Below, piece by piece: positions 52,832-63,818 of a stretch of 64,000 bases of DNA. The notes under the pieces are model-generated. The model did not search any database, was not told where the DNA came from, and worked only from the letters and a program-made list of their open reading frames with translations. The DNA comes from an uncultured Bradyrhizobium sp. (lineage in GTDB: Bacteria; Pseudomonadota; Alphaproteobacteria; Rhizobiales; Xanthobacteraceae). Location of the stretch: NCBI RefSeq assembly GCF_947648125.1, contig NZ_CANSMR010000011.1, forward strand, positions 1 to 64,000. Reading direction: 5' to 3'. Each line of letters opens with the position of its first letter. Within the stretch, counting starts at the first letter, position 1. The position numbers and the translations under genes are program-made.

Positions 52832-53812
52832 ATGCCCGCGCATATGTCAGTCAGCGTGATCGGTGCGGGCGCCTGGGGTACGGCATTGGCCGAGGTCGCA
52901 GCGCGCGCCGGACGCAAGGTGACGCTCTATGCACGCAATGCCGAGCATGCCGCGCAGATCCAGGCGACGCGGGTCAATCCGCGGCTGGCTGGCGTCCAGC
53001 TGCATCCCGGCATCGCCGTGACATCGGATATTGCGGCGGCCGCGCGTGCGGATATCGTCCTCGCGGTCACCCCGGCGCAGCATCTGCGCGCGGCGGTGAG
53101 CCATCTCTCGCCGCATCTTCCGCCCGATACACCTGTCATCGCCTGCGCCAAGGGCATCGAGCACGGCACACACAAATTCATGACCGAGGTGATCGCCGAA
53201 GCCGCACCGCGCGCCGTGCCGGCGATCCTGTCGGGGCCGAGCTTTGCCGACGACGTCGCGCGCGGATTGCCGACGGCCGTGACGTTGGCCACCAGGGACG
53301 AGACGCTGGCACGCGCGCTCGTCCAGGCGCTCGGCTCGGCGACCTTCCGGCCCTATCACACCACTGATGTGCGCGGCGTCGAGATCGGGGGCGCGGCCAA
53401 GAATGTGCTGGCGATCGCCGCCGGCATCGTCGTCGGCAGGAATCTCGGCGCTTCCGCGCTCGCCGCGCTGACCACGCGCGGCTTCAGCGAACTCGCCCGG
53501 TTGGGCCGGGCTTGCGGGGCGCGCACCGAAACCCTCGCTGGCCTGTCGGGGCTTGGCGATCTCCTGCTCAGCTGCTCGACCGCGCAATCGCGCAATTTCG
53601 CGCTCGGCCTCGCGCTCGGGCGCGGTGAAGCGGCGCCGGTCGGCAAGCTCGCCGAAGGCGCGTTCACCGCGCCGGTGCTGTGCGAGCTCGCTGCCGCGCA
53701 GAAGGTCGACATGCCGGTGTCAAACGCGGTCGCGGCGATCCTGAGCGACCGGCTGACGATCGATGACGCGATCGAAGGCCTGCTGACGCGGCCATTCAAG
53801 GCCGAAGGCTAG
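52832..53812 (+). CDS. gpsA: Glycerol-3-phosphate dehydrogenase [NAD(P)+]
   Basis: The 326-residue cytosolic enzyme reduces dihydroxyacetone phosphate to sn-glycerol-3-phosphate for phospholipids. It has the N-terminal nucleotide motif [45 protein letters not shown], and the catalytic Lys in [25 protein letters not shown], a variant of the usual 'EGxxT' motif, lies near the C-terminus. ATG 52832 follows CGAGGG; a second in-frame ATG is four codons later. It shares an operon with tsaD. Confidence 0.96.
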   Translation: MPAHMSVSVIGAGAWGTALAEVAARAGRKVTLYARNAEHAAQIQATRVNPRLAGVQLHPGIAVTSDIAAAARADIVLAVTPAQHLRAAVSHLSPHLPPDTPVIACAKGIEHGTHKFMTEVIAEAAPRAVPAILSGPSFADDVARGLPTAVTLATRDETLARALVQALGSATFRPYHTTDVRGVEIGGAAKNVLAIAAGIVVGRNLGASALAALTTRGFSELARLGRACGARTETLAGLSGLGDLLLSCSTAQSRNFALGLALGRGEAAPVGKLAEGAFTAPVLCELAAAQKVDMPVSNAVAAILSDRLTIDDAIEGLLTRPFKAEG

Positions 53813-53868
53813 AGCTTGTCGTATTGACGTTTTCTCGACGCGCACCGCTTCCCGCGAAGACGCCCTAA

Positions 53869-54633
53869 TCATCGCACCGTCGCGAAGGCGACGAGGTCGT
53901 GCAGTCCGGCCCCCGCTCCGTCGGGTGTCACGCCGAGTTCCTCGGCCGACGCGTTGGTGCGGTTGACCCAAAAGGTCGGATAACCGAACCATTTTGCGCC
54001 GGCCACATCCCATCCGGCGAATGCCGCAAAGACGATCTCCTCCTTCTTCAGTCCGAACGCATCGATACCCATTTGATAGGCGCGCGCGTCCGGCTTGAAG
54101 GCAGCGACCTTGTCGGTGCTGAGGTGATCTTCGAACAGCCCCTCGAGCCCGGAGTTCTTGATCACCGCGTCCAGCATCGGTGCAGTGAAATTGGAGAGAA
54201 ACGCGAGCCGCAAGCCGGCGGCGCGAAGCTGCACGAGCGCCGGCGCGACGTCCGGCCACGCCTTTAGCTCCAGATAGCTTTGCATCGCGCGGTCGCGCTG
54301 CTCGGGCGCGAGCGAGATCTTCATTGCCTTCGCCGCGAACAACAGCGCATCCTCGGTGACGCGCCAGAAGTCGGCATATTGCCCGCCGAGCGTCCTGAGC
54401 CAGCTGTATTCGAATTGCCGTGTTCGCCACACGGCGCTCAGCTCCGCGCCCATGCCGGGGAACATCTCTTCCAGCCGGACGGACACGGGGCGGGGATCGA
54501 TCACCGGGAAGCCGTCGAAAGCCACTGCCCGGAACGGCGGGCGGCCTGCTGCGCGCGACCGATCGGGCAGCACCGTCGCAGCCGTGACCGAAGCCGCGGC
54601 CAGGGTCGTAAACGTCCGGCGATCCAGAAGCAT
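53869..54633 (-). CDS. Tat-exported haloacid dehalogenase type II-like HAD hydrolase
   Basis: The 254-residue protein has a Tat-like signal: MLLDRRTFTTLAAASVTAAT, then VLPDRSRA. The HAD domain keeps the nucleophile Asp in AVAFDGFPVIDPR, motif II Ser-Asn in LAFLSNFTAPML, the Lys in AAFKPDARAYQMG, and the acidic motif in FAGWDVAGAKWFGYPTFWV. These are the blocks of L-2-haloacid dehalogenases (type II). Export of this enzyme class is unusual. Start at 54633 has GAGGAAA upstream. It is divergent from a LysR regulator, which probably controls it. Confidence 0.85.
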   Translation of the reverse strand: MLLDRRTFTTLAAASVTAATVLPDRSRAAGRPPFRAVAFDGFPVIDPRPVSVRLEEMFPGMGAELSAVWRTRQFEYSWLRTLGGQYADFWRVTEDALLFAAKAMKISLAPEQRDRAMQSYLELKAWPDVAPALVQLRAAGLRLAFLSNFTAPMLDAVIKNSGLEGLFEDHLSTDKVAAFKPDARAYQMGIDAFGLKKEEIVFAAFAGWDVAGAKWFGYPTFWVNRTNASAEELGVTPDGAGAGLHDLVAFATVR

Positions 54634-54746
54634 GTCGTTTCCTCGCGTTGCGCGCCGCCAGCGTTCACACAATTGCGTGTTGGCACAATCGCCCGATTTC
54701 AGCAGAGATCATTCCGCGCTTTGGAACAATCAGGGAGGGGATGACG

Positions 54747-55652
54747 ATGGACCGGCTCGACGAGCTCCGTCTGTTTCTCGCGATCGTCGACAGCGGACAA
54801 TTTGCGGCCGCCGGTCGCAAATTCGCACGTTCCCCCTCCTCGACGACGCGGATCGTCGCCGAGCTCGAGCGGCGCCTCGGCACCCGGCTGCTGCAACGGA
54901 CCACACGAAAGCTGTCGCTGACCGACTCTGGCGCGCGGCTTGCGGCGCAGGCGCGCCGCCTGCTCGCCGATTATGACGACGCGATCGACGGCGCGATCGG
55001 CGAGGCCGCGAGCCTGCGCGGCAACATCAAGCTGTCGGCGCCGACGCTGTTCGGCAGCCGTCACGTCGCACCGCTGGTGCGCGCATTCCTTGAACGTCAC
55101 CCCGACATCACGCTGCAACTGGCGCTCGAGGATCGTCTCGTCGATCTGATCGACGAACGGATCGACATCGCGCTGCGGATCGGCCATTTGACGGACTCAT
55201 CGCTGAGGGCCCGGCGCGTCGGGGAAGTCCGACGCATTGTCGTAGCCAGCCCCGATTATCTGAAGCGGCATGGCCGGCCGCGCAGACCCGACGATCTTGC
55301 GCAGCATCATGCCGTGACCTTCGTCAATCAGGCGAGCCCCGCGGCCTGGTCGTTCCAGCACAAACAAGGCGGTCCGCAGAAGGTCAAGGTATCGAGCCGC
55401 ATGGAGGTCAACCGCGCCGAGACGGCGATCGGACTGACGCGTGACGGCATGGGCTTGACGCGCGTGCTGTCCTACCAGGTTGCAGGTGAACTCGCGGCGG
55501 GGTCGCTGGTCCGCATGCTGAGGGATTATGAAGTGGCGCCGATCCCGGTGCAGCTGGTCTATCCCAGCGCACGCCTGATGGCGCCGCGCATTCGCTCCTT
55601 CCTGGACTTCGCCGCGAGTGAGCTACCCCAGACGGCATTCAACCACCCATAG
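54747..55652 (+). CDS. LysR-family transcriptional regulator
   Basis: The 301-residue protein has the N-terminal winged helix (DELRLFLAIVDSGQFAAAGR, SSTTRIVAELERRLGTRLL, QRTTRKLSLTDSG), and the periplasmic-binding-like effector domain (IKLSAPTLFGSRHVAPLVRA). It resembles the DmlR/AaeR-like branch. ATG 54747 lies eight bases after GGAGG; an ATG two codons earlier is also possible. Its start is 113 bases from that of the divergent HAD gene, the usual layout for a LysR regulator and its target. Confidence 0.92.
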   Translation: MDRLDELRLFLAIVDSGQFAAAGRKFARSPSSTTRIVAELERRLGTRLLQRTTRKLSLTDSGARLAAQARRLLADYDDAIDGAIGEAASLRGNIKLSAPTLFGSRHVAPLVRAFLERHPDITLQLALEDRLVDLIDERIDIALRIGHLTDSSLRARRVGEVRRIVVASPDYLKRHGRPRRPDDLAQHHAVTFVNQASPAAWSFQHKQGGPQKVKVSSRMEVNRAETAIGLTRDGMGLTRVLSYQVAGELAAGSLVRMLRDYEVAPIPVQLVYPSARLMAPRIRSFLDFAASELPQTAFNHP

Positions 55653-55776
55653 CGGGTCTGCGCCGGTCGCGCTTGACGGCGCTGACTTCCGCGCAGAGAT
55701 CATACGCACTGTGATAGCGTAGCGGCGACCATCGGATCCCGTTCCAACAACAAGAAACCGAACTTGGGGAAAGTAC

Positions 55777-56889
55777 ATGCGTCAACCGCGTCACGTTATC
55801 GTTTCGATGAGCATTCTGTTTGCCGTCGCCACCTCCTGCGCCACCACGCGCGCGCAAACGGCCGTACCGTACGACGAACTCGCCAAGCGCGAGGCTGCGG
55901 CGAACGCCGAGGATGGCAAGCGGGTCGCCCCGCTTAAATCGATCGGCAATCCCACAATCGACGTTTCTCCCGAAATGCAGGCGATGATCGGCGCGCCCTA
56001 CCCGCCGCATTTCAACGCCGACCCGAAAACCCCTGCGGAGTGGAAGGAGCTGATCGACCGCCGGGCCAAGCTCCTGATCGCGGGCATTCCGGCCATGAAG
56101 GCGAAGCTCGGCGTCAAGGTCGAGGAAACCAGGATTGCCGGCGTGCACTGCTACATCGTGACGCCGAACAAGATCGCGCTGGAGAACCGGCGGCGCCTGC
56201 TGATCCACGTCCATGGTGGCGGCTACGTGTTCGGCCCCGGCGAAGCGGCGTTGCCGGAAGCCATCATGATGGCGGGCTTTGGCGGCTACAAGGTGATCTC
56301 GGTCGACTACCGGATGCCGCCGGACTTCCCCTATCCGGCCGCGCTGGACGACGCGATGGCGGTCTGGAAGCAGGTTCTGAAGTCGCATGAACGCCACCGG
56401 CTGGCGATCTTCGGCACCTCGACGGGCGGTGCGATGACGCTTGCGATGGTGTTGCGGGCCAAAGACGAGAAGCTGCCGCTGCCCGCCGCCATCGCGCCGG
56501 GCACGCCATGGTCGGACATCGACAAGATCGGCGACAGCTACGCCAGCAACGAGTGGGTCGACAATGAGCTGGTGACCTGGGACGGCTGGCTCGGCCGCGC
56601 GGCAAAGCTCTACGCAAGCGGAACCAGCCTGAAGAATCCCTACATTTCGCCGATCTACGGTGACTTCAAGGGATTTCCGCCGACCATCCTGACATCGGGC
56701 ACGCGCGACCTGTTCCTCAGCAACACGGTCCGCACGCATCGCAAATTGCGGCGCGCCGGCGTGATCGCCGATCTCAACATCTATGAAGGGCAGTCGCACG
56801 CGCAGTACCAGATGAACGTCGACGCGCCGGAGACGAAGGAGGCGTTCATCGACATTGCCAACTTCTTCGATCGGTATCTGAAGCAGTGA
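55777..56889 (+). CDS. Secreted alpha/beta hydrolase of the hormone-sensitive-lipase type
   Basis: This 370-residue protein has a signal peptide (residues ~8-26). The oxyanion motif is LLIHVHGGGYVFGPGE, the nucleophile elbow AIFGTSTGGAMTLAM (G-x-S-x-G), the Asp in TILTSGTRDLFLSN and the His in YEGQSHAQYQMN, so the triad is complete. HSL-family (bacterial esterase family IV) enzymes cleave short acyl esters. No partner gene is evident; it is preceded by the LysR gene at 124 bases on the same strand. Confidence 0.9.
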   Translation: MRQPRHVIVSMSILFAVATSCATTRAQTAVPYDELAKREAAANAEDGKRVAPLKSIGNPTIDVSPEMQAMIGAPYPPHFNADPKTPAEWKELIDRRAKLLIAGIPAMKAKLGVKVEETRIAGVHCYIVTPNKIALENRRRLLIHVHGGGYVFGPGEAALPEAIMMAGFGGYKVISVDYRMPPDFPYPAALDDAMAVWKQVLKSHERHRLAIFGTSTGGAMTLAMVLRAKDEKLPLPAAIAPGTPWSDIDKIGDSYASNEWVDNELVTWDGWLGRAAKLYASGTSLKNPYISPIYGDFKGFPPTILTSGTRDLFLSNTVRTHRKLRRAGVIADLNIYEGQSHAQYQMNVDAPETKEAFIDIANFFDRYLKQ

Positions 56890-56985
56890 GTGCTGCCATC
56901 AACACCTGATGCTCGCGCTTGTCGCGGGCATCTAGCTGCCTGTAGATTGCCACGCGATCAGCGATCGATAACGGGGTGAGTTGCG

Positions 56986-57399
56986 ATGAATTACTGGCTG
57001 GTGAAATCCGAACCGTCGACCTGGTCGTGGGACCAGCAGGTCGCCAAGGGCGCGAAGGGCGAAGCCTGGACCGGCGTGCGCAACTTCACGGCACGGCAGA
57101 ACCTCGTCAACATGAAGAAGGGCGACAAGGCGTTCTTCTATCATTCCAACGAGGGCAAGGAGATCGTCGGCATCGCCGAGATCATCAAGGAAGCCTATCC
57201 GGATCCGACCGACAAGACCGGCAAGTTCGTCTGCGTCGACATCAAGGCCGACAAGCCGCTGAAGACGCCGGTGACGATGGCCGCGATCAAGGCCGACAAG
57301 AAGCTCACCGACATGGCGCTGGTGAAATATTCGCGGCTTTCGGTGCAGCCGGTGACATCTGAGGAATGGAAATACGTCTGCAAGATGGGCGGGCTGTAG
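56986..57399 (+). CDS. EVE-domain protein
   Basis: The 137-residue protein is a single EVE (PUA-like) domain: MNYWLVKSEPSTWSWDQQVA, TGVRNFTARQNLVNMKKGDK, and VGIAEIIKEAYPDPTDKTGK. EVE domains bind modified bases in DNA or RNA, and in bacteria stand-alone copies occur both in core genomes and in defence islands. The surrounding genes are core, so a housekeeping role is more likely here. Confidence 0.92.
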   Translation: MNYWLVKSEPSTWSWDQQVAKGAKGEAWTGVRNFTARQNLVNMKKGDKAFFYHSNEGKEIVGIAEIIKEAYPDPTDKTGKFVCVDIKADKPLKTPVTMAAIKADKKLTDMALVKYSRLSVQPVTSEEWKYVCKMGGL

Positions 57400-57413
57400 C
57401 GTTCCGCTCTACT

Positions 57414-57546
57414 GTCGTCCCTGCGAAAGCAGGGACCGATAACCACAGGCCTGTGTAGCAGTAGCGCGCTGGGGCCCCAGCTCGCTCAAACGTCATGCTT
57501 CTGTGGTTATGGGTCCCGGGTCGCGCTTCGCTTGCCCGGGACGACG
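57414..57546. repeat. GTCGTCCCTGCGAAAGCAGGGAC intergenic repeat, copy 2
   Basis: Its ends match 3191-3322: GTCCCTGCGAAAGCAGGGACC and ATAACCACAG at the left; GGTTATGGGTCCCGGGTCGC, then GCTTCGCTTGCCCGGG and ACGACG at the right. The middle ~60 bases differ. It lies in a convergent gap between the EVE and topoisomerase genes, as copy 1 lies in a convergent gap. Confidence 0.8.
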
Positions 57547-57551
57547 GTGAC

Positions 57552-58724
57552 TTACGCCCCCGCCGCCATCACCACCTGCGCCAGCAATTGCTCGCGCTTG
57601 GACTGGGTGCGGTAGCCGCCCATCGTCGCGGCGAAACGCTCGAGGATGCCGTCCTCGAACGCAGTGACGATGGTGTCGTGGACATAGCTCTTGCGGCAGA
57701 TCGCCGGCGTGTTGGAGAGCTGGTCGGCGGCGGCGCGGATCGCATCCAGCACCTGGCGCTTGCGGCCGCGCTCGCTGGCGGCCGGCGTGATCCGCGACAG
57801 CGATTCAACGACGACGGCCGAAGCCATCAGGGTGCGGAAATCCTTCAGCGAGATCTTGATGCCGGCGAGCTCGCGCAGGAACGCGTTCACCGCCGTGGTC
57901 GAGGCGGCGCGGACAACTCCGGAGCGGTCGTAATACTGGAACATGCGCTTGCCCGGGACGCCGCGCAGAATGCCGATCGCGCGCACCAGCTTGGCCGCGT
58001 CGCATTCCTTGCGCACGGCCTTGCCGCCCTTGGCCTTGAAGGTCAGCACCAGCGAATCGTCTTCCAGCGTGACGTTGGACTTCAAAAGCGTGGTGGCGCC
58101 GCGGGTGCCGTTGAGGCGGGCGTAGGATTCGTTGCCGGGCCGGATCGCGGTGCGCGCGATCAGCTCGATCACCGCCGACAGCGCGAACTCGCGCGTCGGC
58201 TCGTCACCGGACAGAAACGCCGAGACCTTGCGCCGGATCTTCGGCAACGCGGCGACGAGCTTGGCCAGGCGATGCGCCTTGCGCTGCTCGCGGACCTTCT
58301 CCCAGTCGGCGTGATAACGGTACTGCAATCGGCCCGCGGCATCGCGGCCGACCGCCTGCAGATGCGAGCTCGGATCGCTGGAATAGCGGACCTGGCGATA
58401 GGCCGGCGGAACCGCCATCGCATGCAGCCGGCGGATCGTCCGCGCATCGCGGACGCGCGAGCCGTTGGCACGCACGAACGAATAATTCTTGCCGCGCTTG
58501 ATGCGGCGGATGGTCAGCTCGTTCTGATCGCCGAGCCGAAGGCCGAGATCGCGCGCCAGATCCTCCACAGAGGTCTTGATGGCGGCGGGAGCGGTGAGCT
58601 TTGCCGACGGCTGGAGCTTGGCTCGTGGCGACTGCTTCGGCCATTGGCCCAGCGCCTTCGCCATGGCGACAGCGGGATCGGCGGACATGGGCCGCACAGC
58701 CGCGATGTTCTGCTGATCCATCAT
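57552..58724 (-). CDS. DNA topoisomerase IB
   Basis: The 390-residue eukaryotic-like (poxvirus type) topoisomerase relaxes supercoils by single-strand nicking without ATP. It has an N-terminal domain with NYSFVRANGSRVRDARTIRR and PPAYRQVRYSSDPSSHLQAV, and a catalytic domain with AIRPGNESYARLNGTRGATT, LRELAGIKISLKDFRTLMAS, and the active-site Tyr in ICRKSYVHDTIV. Catalytic Arg and Lys residues appear present. Bacterial TopIB is accessory to TopA. The start has two consecutive ATGs at 58724 and 58721. Confidence 0.93.
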   Translation of the reverse strand: MMDQQNIAAVRPMSADPAVAMAKALGQWPKQSPRAKLQPSAKLTAPAAIKTSVEDLARDLGLRLGDQNELTIRRIKRGKNYSFVRANGSRVRDARTIRRLHAMAVPPAYRQVRYSSDPSSHLQAVGRDAAGRLQYRYHADWEKVREQRKAHRLAKLVAALPKIRRKVSAFLSGDEPTREFALSAVIELIARTAIRPGNESYARLNGTRGATTLLKSNVTLEDDSLVLTFKAKGGKAVRKECDAAKLVRAIGILRGVPGKRMFQYYDRSGVVRAASTTAVNAFLRELAGIKISLKDFRTLMASAVVVESLSRITPAASERGRKRQVLDAIRAAADQLSNTPAICRKSYVHDTIVTAFEDGILERFAATMGGYRTQSKREQLLAQVVMAAGA

Positions 58725-59132
58725 TATTCTCGCAAGACGCCTTGTTCCGCTGTTCTCCCGGTAATGCCATTGCTTCGGGCTTCGTTCCGGTGGGGCCGTC
58801 CGGCCTCGGATTGGCGATTTAGGGCGTCAGGGCTGACATTGCGAGTCGCGAATCGGTTATCGACGGTTTCTAATTACCTTTCATGGGTGCCATTCGCCCG
58901 CTAACCTTGATTTTGAGCCCTCCGGGATCGGTCAAAATGGCGGGAGCACGGCCCGGAACCGGCGTTGAGGGTCGGACAGATCAGGTCAGGGACCATGCCC
59001 TTTCGCGCGGCTTCCTCGACGGAGCGCCGCTTCATCTCGGCAGCAGCCGACTGGCCAAGCCGTTATCAATCCGGCGGGATCTGCGCGGCGCGAACGGGCG
59101 TCTTCGCAACCAATTCCTGGCCGGCCGGGCGG

Positions 59133-59339
59133 TCAGGGCCGCAGATCTCCGGCAACGCAATTGTTGACGTAAATCATCGCGGCGGCGTCCGGCAGTCCGT
59201 TCAATGTGCCTGAAGCTGTCGATCAAAATCGACGCCAGCGTATCGCCATCGGACTCGACATTGCCGCGGCGGCGAGGGGCGCAGAGAGCAACATCACTAC
59301 GACCAAGAGACGAGTGACCCCGAGCACGCGATATAGCAT
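59133..59339 (-). pseudogene. Decayed gene for a small secreted protein
   Basis: From the ATG at 59339, preceded by GAGAG, the frame reads a clean signal peptide (LLVVVMLLSAPLAAAA) but stops after 38 codons. Protein-like sequence continues in the other two frames: DGDTLASILIDSFRHIER, then DAAAMIYVNNCVAGDLRP ending at 59133. This pattern fits at least two frameshifts in a ~65-residue secreted protein. The other parts of the 813-bp gap 58725-59537 show no gene. Confidence 0.4.
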
Positions 59340-59537
59340 AGGTTTCTCTCGTCAATGAGGCGCGCTAAACCGCCCTATCAGATGCGGAAGCCGACCGGAT
59401 ACTCGGCGGTTTCCACGCGGCGAAAGTGACAGCCCTTTTTCCTTGCCGGGCCGGAATGCGGCAACGCATAATCGCGGCAATGATCAAGACGGCTTGCCGC
59501 CGCGTTGGGTGCGATCGGCAATGAGCGGAGGAAAAGG

Positions 59538-61490
<1,953 letters not shown>

Positions 61491-61520
61491 GCCGGCGGCA
61501 GCAAGATCGGAATATCGAAC

Positions 61521-61556
61521 AAGGGCCGCGTGCGATCACCGCCGCGGCCCTTCGCC
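61521..61556 (+). terminator. Probable terminator of acs
   Basis: AAGGGCCGCG and CGCGGCCCTT form a ten-base stem with a twelve-base loop, 31 bases after the stop. The following TCGCCTTTCC is only weakly T-rich. The rest of the gap to 61947 has a short GC-rich repeat-like element (61605-61640) and an AT-rich stretch (61740-61800), probably the promoter region of the L,D-transpeptidase gene. Confidence 0.6.
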
Positions 61557-61947
61557 TTTCCGCAGCATCATGACGTCAGGTTGAAGGCATCTCACGCGGG
61601 ACTGGCTACGCCTCTCCCGCGGGCGGAAGAGGGAGCACACCACGGTCGCGACCGCCATTCAGCGTAATCTCATCACACTCTGAGGCCGGCCATTTCACGG
61701 GATTGTCAGAGGCGAGGCGCCATTGCGGCGCGTTTGTGGCCAAGTGTTGTTTTCCGGTCATTTACTTTAATCCGAACTTTTCCTTTTCTCCCCACCATCA
61801 GGACGTGTCTCGCGGCCGGTGTGAAACCACCCGGTTAAGACACGCGGTTAATATTGCGTGCGCGAGACCGGCGGGCCCGGTTTTTTCAGGGCTCTGCACC
61901 TTCGTTTTTGGCTCCTTTACCGGAGCTGTTGGGAAGTGGAGAGGTTG

Positions 61948-62463
61948 ATGTCGATGAAGTTTGCGGTGGCGTTGGCTGCCACCCTTGGTGCTGTTGTTGT
62001 GATGTCGCAGACGGCCGAAGCGCGGCCGGAAATGGTCGGAATACACGCCGACAATTATGAGCCGGGCACCATCGTGGTGAAGACCAACGAACGGCGGCTC
62101 TACCTCATTCTCGATTCCGGCCACGCGATGCGTTACCCGGTCGGCGTCGGCAAGTCCGGCAAGCAGTGGGCCGGCACCACCCGGATCGACGGCAAGTATC
62201 GCAACCCGGCCTGGTCGCCGCCCGCCGAGGTCAAGCGCGACAAGCCGAGCATTCCGAACGTGATCGCAGGCGGTTCGCCCGCGAACCCGATGGGCGTCGC
62301 CGCGATGACGCTGGCCGGCGGCGAATATGCGATCCACGGCACCAACGTGCCGGGTTCGGTCGGCGGCTTCGTCTCCTACGGCTGCATCCGCATGCTGAAC
62401 ACCGACATCACTGATCTCTATCAGCGCGTCTCGGTCGGCACGACGGTCGTCGTCACCCGCTGA
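61948..62463 (+). CDS. L,D-transpeptidase (YkuD family)
   Basis: The 171-residue protein has a signal peptide (MKFAVALAATLGAVVVMSQT, cleavage near AEA) and a YkuD catalytic domain beginning at GTIVVKTNERRLYLILDSGH. The active site is complete: His in YAIHGTNVPGSVGG and Cys in FVSYGCIRMLNTD. These enzymes form 3-3 cross-links in peptidoglycan or attach outer membrane proteins to it in rhizobia. The start may be 61948 or the ATG six bases later; GGAGAGG lies just upstream. It ends with a strong terminator. Confidence 0.93.
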   Translation: MSMKFAVALAATLGAVVVMSQTAEARPEMVGIHADNYEPGTIVVKTNERRLYLILDSGHAMRYPVGVGKSGKQWAGTTRIDGKYRNPAWSPPAEVKRDKPSIPNVIAGGSPANPMGVAAMTLAGGEYAIHGTNVPGSVGGFVSYGCIRMLNTDITDLYQRVSVGTTVVVTR

Positions 62464-62488
62464 TCGCGCACGGCGCTTCGCCGAAAGA

Positions 62489-62518
62489 AAAGCCGCGCAG
62501 CTGCGCGGCTTTTTGTTT
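62489..62518 (+). terminator. Rho-independent terminator of the L,D-transpeptidase gene
   Basis: A perfect 20-base palindrome at 62491-62510 (half-site AGCCGCGCAG), flanked by AAA on the left and TTTTTGTTT on the right, forms a GC-rich hairpin 26 bases after the stop. Confidence 0.9.
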
Positions 62519-62554
62519 GCCTCTCCTGCGTCGTCGCGGCGATGACGCTATTGC

Positions 62555-62770
62555 CTAGAGCAAGATGATTTTTGGTTGAATCAGCCGAGCCGCAGACTCG
62601 CTTCGCCTCTCCCGCTTGCGGGGGAGGCCGACGCGCGTAGCGCGGCGGGTGGGGGCTCTCTCCGCGATGGGATTCGCGGCAATACCGCCACCCCAGCCCT
62701 CCCCCGCAAGCGGGAGAGGGAGCGCAGCGTCCTTGCGGTCGCCAGCTCAACCTAACTTCATCTTGCTCTA
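62555..62770. repeat. Nested composite repeat: CCTCTCCCGC element inside AGAGCAAGATG arms
   Basis: The outer arms AGAGCAAGATGA and TTCATCTTGCTCT are inverted and ~200 bases apart. They enclose the element CCTCTCCCGCTTGCGGGGG... GGGGGCTCTCTCC ... CCCTCCCCCGCAAGCGGGAG seen in shorter form at 12940. It looks as if one repeat was inserted into the other. It reaches the stop codon of the nuclease gene. Confidence 0.6.
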
Positions 62771-63376
62771 CCGCGCGAAATTTCCGCACCAGCCGAAGCG
62801 GTGGCCGCCATTGTAGGCGCGGGCATGACCGGCTGCGAGCAGCGCGGCCGAGACGTTGTCGGTTTTCTTGGTCGCGACGTCGGCGACGACGCGGCCCTGA
62901 TATTTGTCGGGACCGATATTATAGATCGCGACATCACCCTGGCCGAGCAGATCGCGCAGCGCCACCGTCGCCGCTTGCGCCATTTGCAGTTCGCGCGCGC
63001 ACGACGCTTTCAGCTCCGGCGCATCGATGCCGCGCAGCCGGACCCGCGTGTACAGATCGGGTCCCGGCGCGAGATGCACTCGCGCCTCGAACGTGTCGCC
63101 ATCGATCGTCCTGATGACATCGACAGCATGGCGCGCGTCGGGCGCGCCGCCGCGCTGCCAGATCATTTCGGCATCACGCGACCGGCTCAACGACCAGTGC
63201 GACGGCAAGGGCACCCATTGAGGCACCCATCGGCGGATCGGCAGCATGCTGCCGACGGCAATCCCGAGGACGAACACCCACGGCAGCGCCGCCGAGACGC
63301 GGCGGCCCCAAGGCGAGCGGCGAAAGGGCGGACGTCCCGTCCCACGATAAGGATTTATTCTCTCGTATGGGGACAT
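62768..63376 (-). CDS. Membrane-anchored thermonuclease (SNase)-like protein
   Basis: The 202-residue protein has one N-terminal membrane helix (residues ~28-48, AALPWVFVLGIAVGSMLPI) and an SNase-like domain: VIRTIDGDTFEARVHL, YTRVRLRGIDAPEL, GDVAIYNIGPDKYQGRVVAD, and a closing region with Cys (FGWCGNFAR). The Asp and first Arg of the nuclease site are visible. The residue corresponding to catalytic Glu43 is in APEL, which is typical of this group. It probably acts at the outer face of the inner membrane. Confidence 0.85.
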   Translation of the reverse strand: MSPYERINPYRGTGRPPFRRSPWGRRVSAALPWVFVLGIAVGSMLPIRRWVPQWVPLPSHWSLSRSRDAEMIWQRGGAPDARHAVDVIRTIDGDTFEARVHLAPGPDLYTRVRLRGIDAPELKASCARELQMAQAATVALRDLLGQGDVAIYNIGPDKYQGRVVADVATKKTDNVSAALLAAGHARAYNGGHRFGWCGNFAR

Positions 63377-63416
63377 ATTCCCAGACTGGTCCGAGTCGGG
63401 CCATCAGACAAGGCCC

Positions 63417-63644
63417 TCAGAAGTCCGAGGCGATGCCCTTGGTCTCCCAATCGCCATAACGCGTCGGTTCCGGCCCCTTCGGGCCCTGGAATTCCTTCGG
63501 CCGCGCGGCTGCATCCTGCGCGGCCAGCTCCTCGGCCGCCTTGCGCCGCGCTGCGGCCTCGGCGAGCGCGCGCTGCGCGGCCGGCGTCAACGGCTTGCGC
63601 GGCGCGGGTTCCGGTGGCGAGGACGATGGCGATTTCTCAGACAT
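63417..63644 (-). CDS. DUF1674 protein, succinate dehydrogenase assembly factor 4 family
   Basis: The 75-residue protein ends with the family signature GPEPTRYGDWETKGIASDF after a charged Ala/Glu/Pro-rich start. In mitochondria SDHAF4 (Sdh8) binds flavinylated SdhA and protects it before assembly. The alphaproteobacterial DUF1674 proteins share the C-terminal motif. sdh genes are not in the window. It is divergent from the rsmB-like gene. Confidence 0.88.
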   Translation of the reverse strand: MSEKSPSSSPPEPAPRKPLTPAAQRALAEAAARRKAAEELAAQDAAARPKEFQGPKGPEPTRYGDWETKGIASDF

Positions 63645-63818
63645 GACAAAACTTTCTGCCTGCGAATTTCGTATCTTGGTGCTGGCTCAGTGACGGCATC
63701 ACGATCACAAAATCCCGCAAGACGATTCTTACATTTGGCATATTCGCATGCCAGAGGTGTTTTCGAGTTGATGGCATGAGCCGAATGTAACTCAGCACCT
63801 TCGAGATATCTCCGCTCC
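63645..63818. other. Divergent intergenic region
   Basis: This 174-bp region between the SdhAF4-like gene and the rsmB-like gene is more AT-rich than its surroundings and should hold both promoters. No specific boxes could be assigned. Confidence 0.4.

Noticed and set aside
56986-57399. EVE-domain protein as part of a defence island
   Set aside because: All neighbours are core metabolic or cell-wall genes, and no nuclease-helicase or restriction genes are near.
58883-59213. Plus-strand ORFs of 82-94 codons before acs
   Set aside because: They have arginine-rich, shadow-like composition and partly overlap the decayed minus-strand gene.
62768-63376. Phage or mobile nuclease
   Set aside because: The SNase-like protein is membrane-anchored with core neighbours and normal composition, so mobility is not supported.
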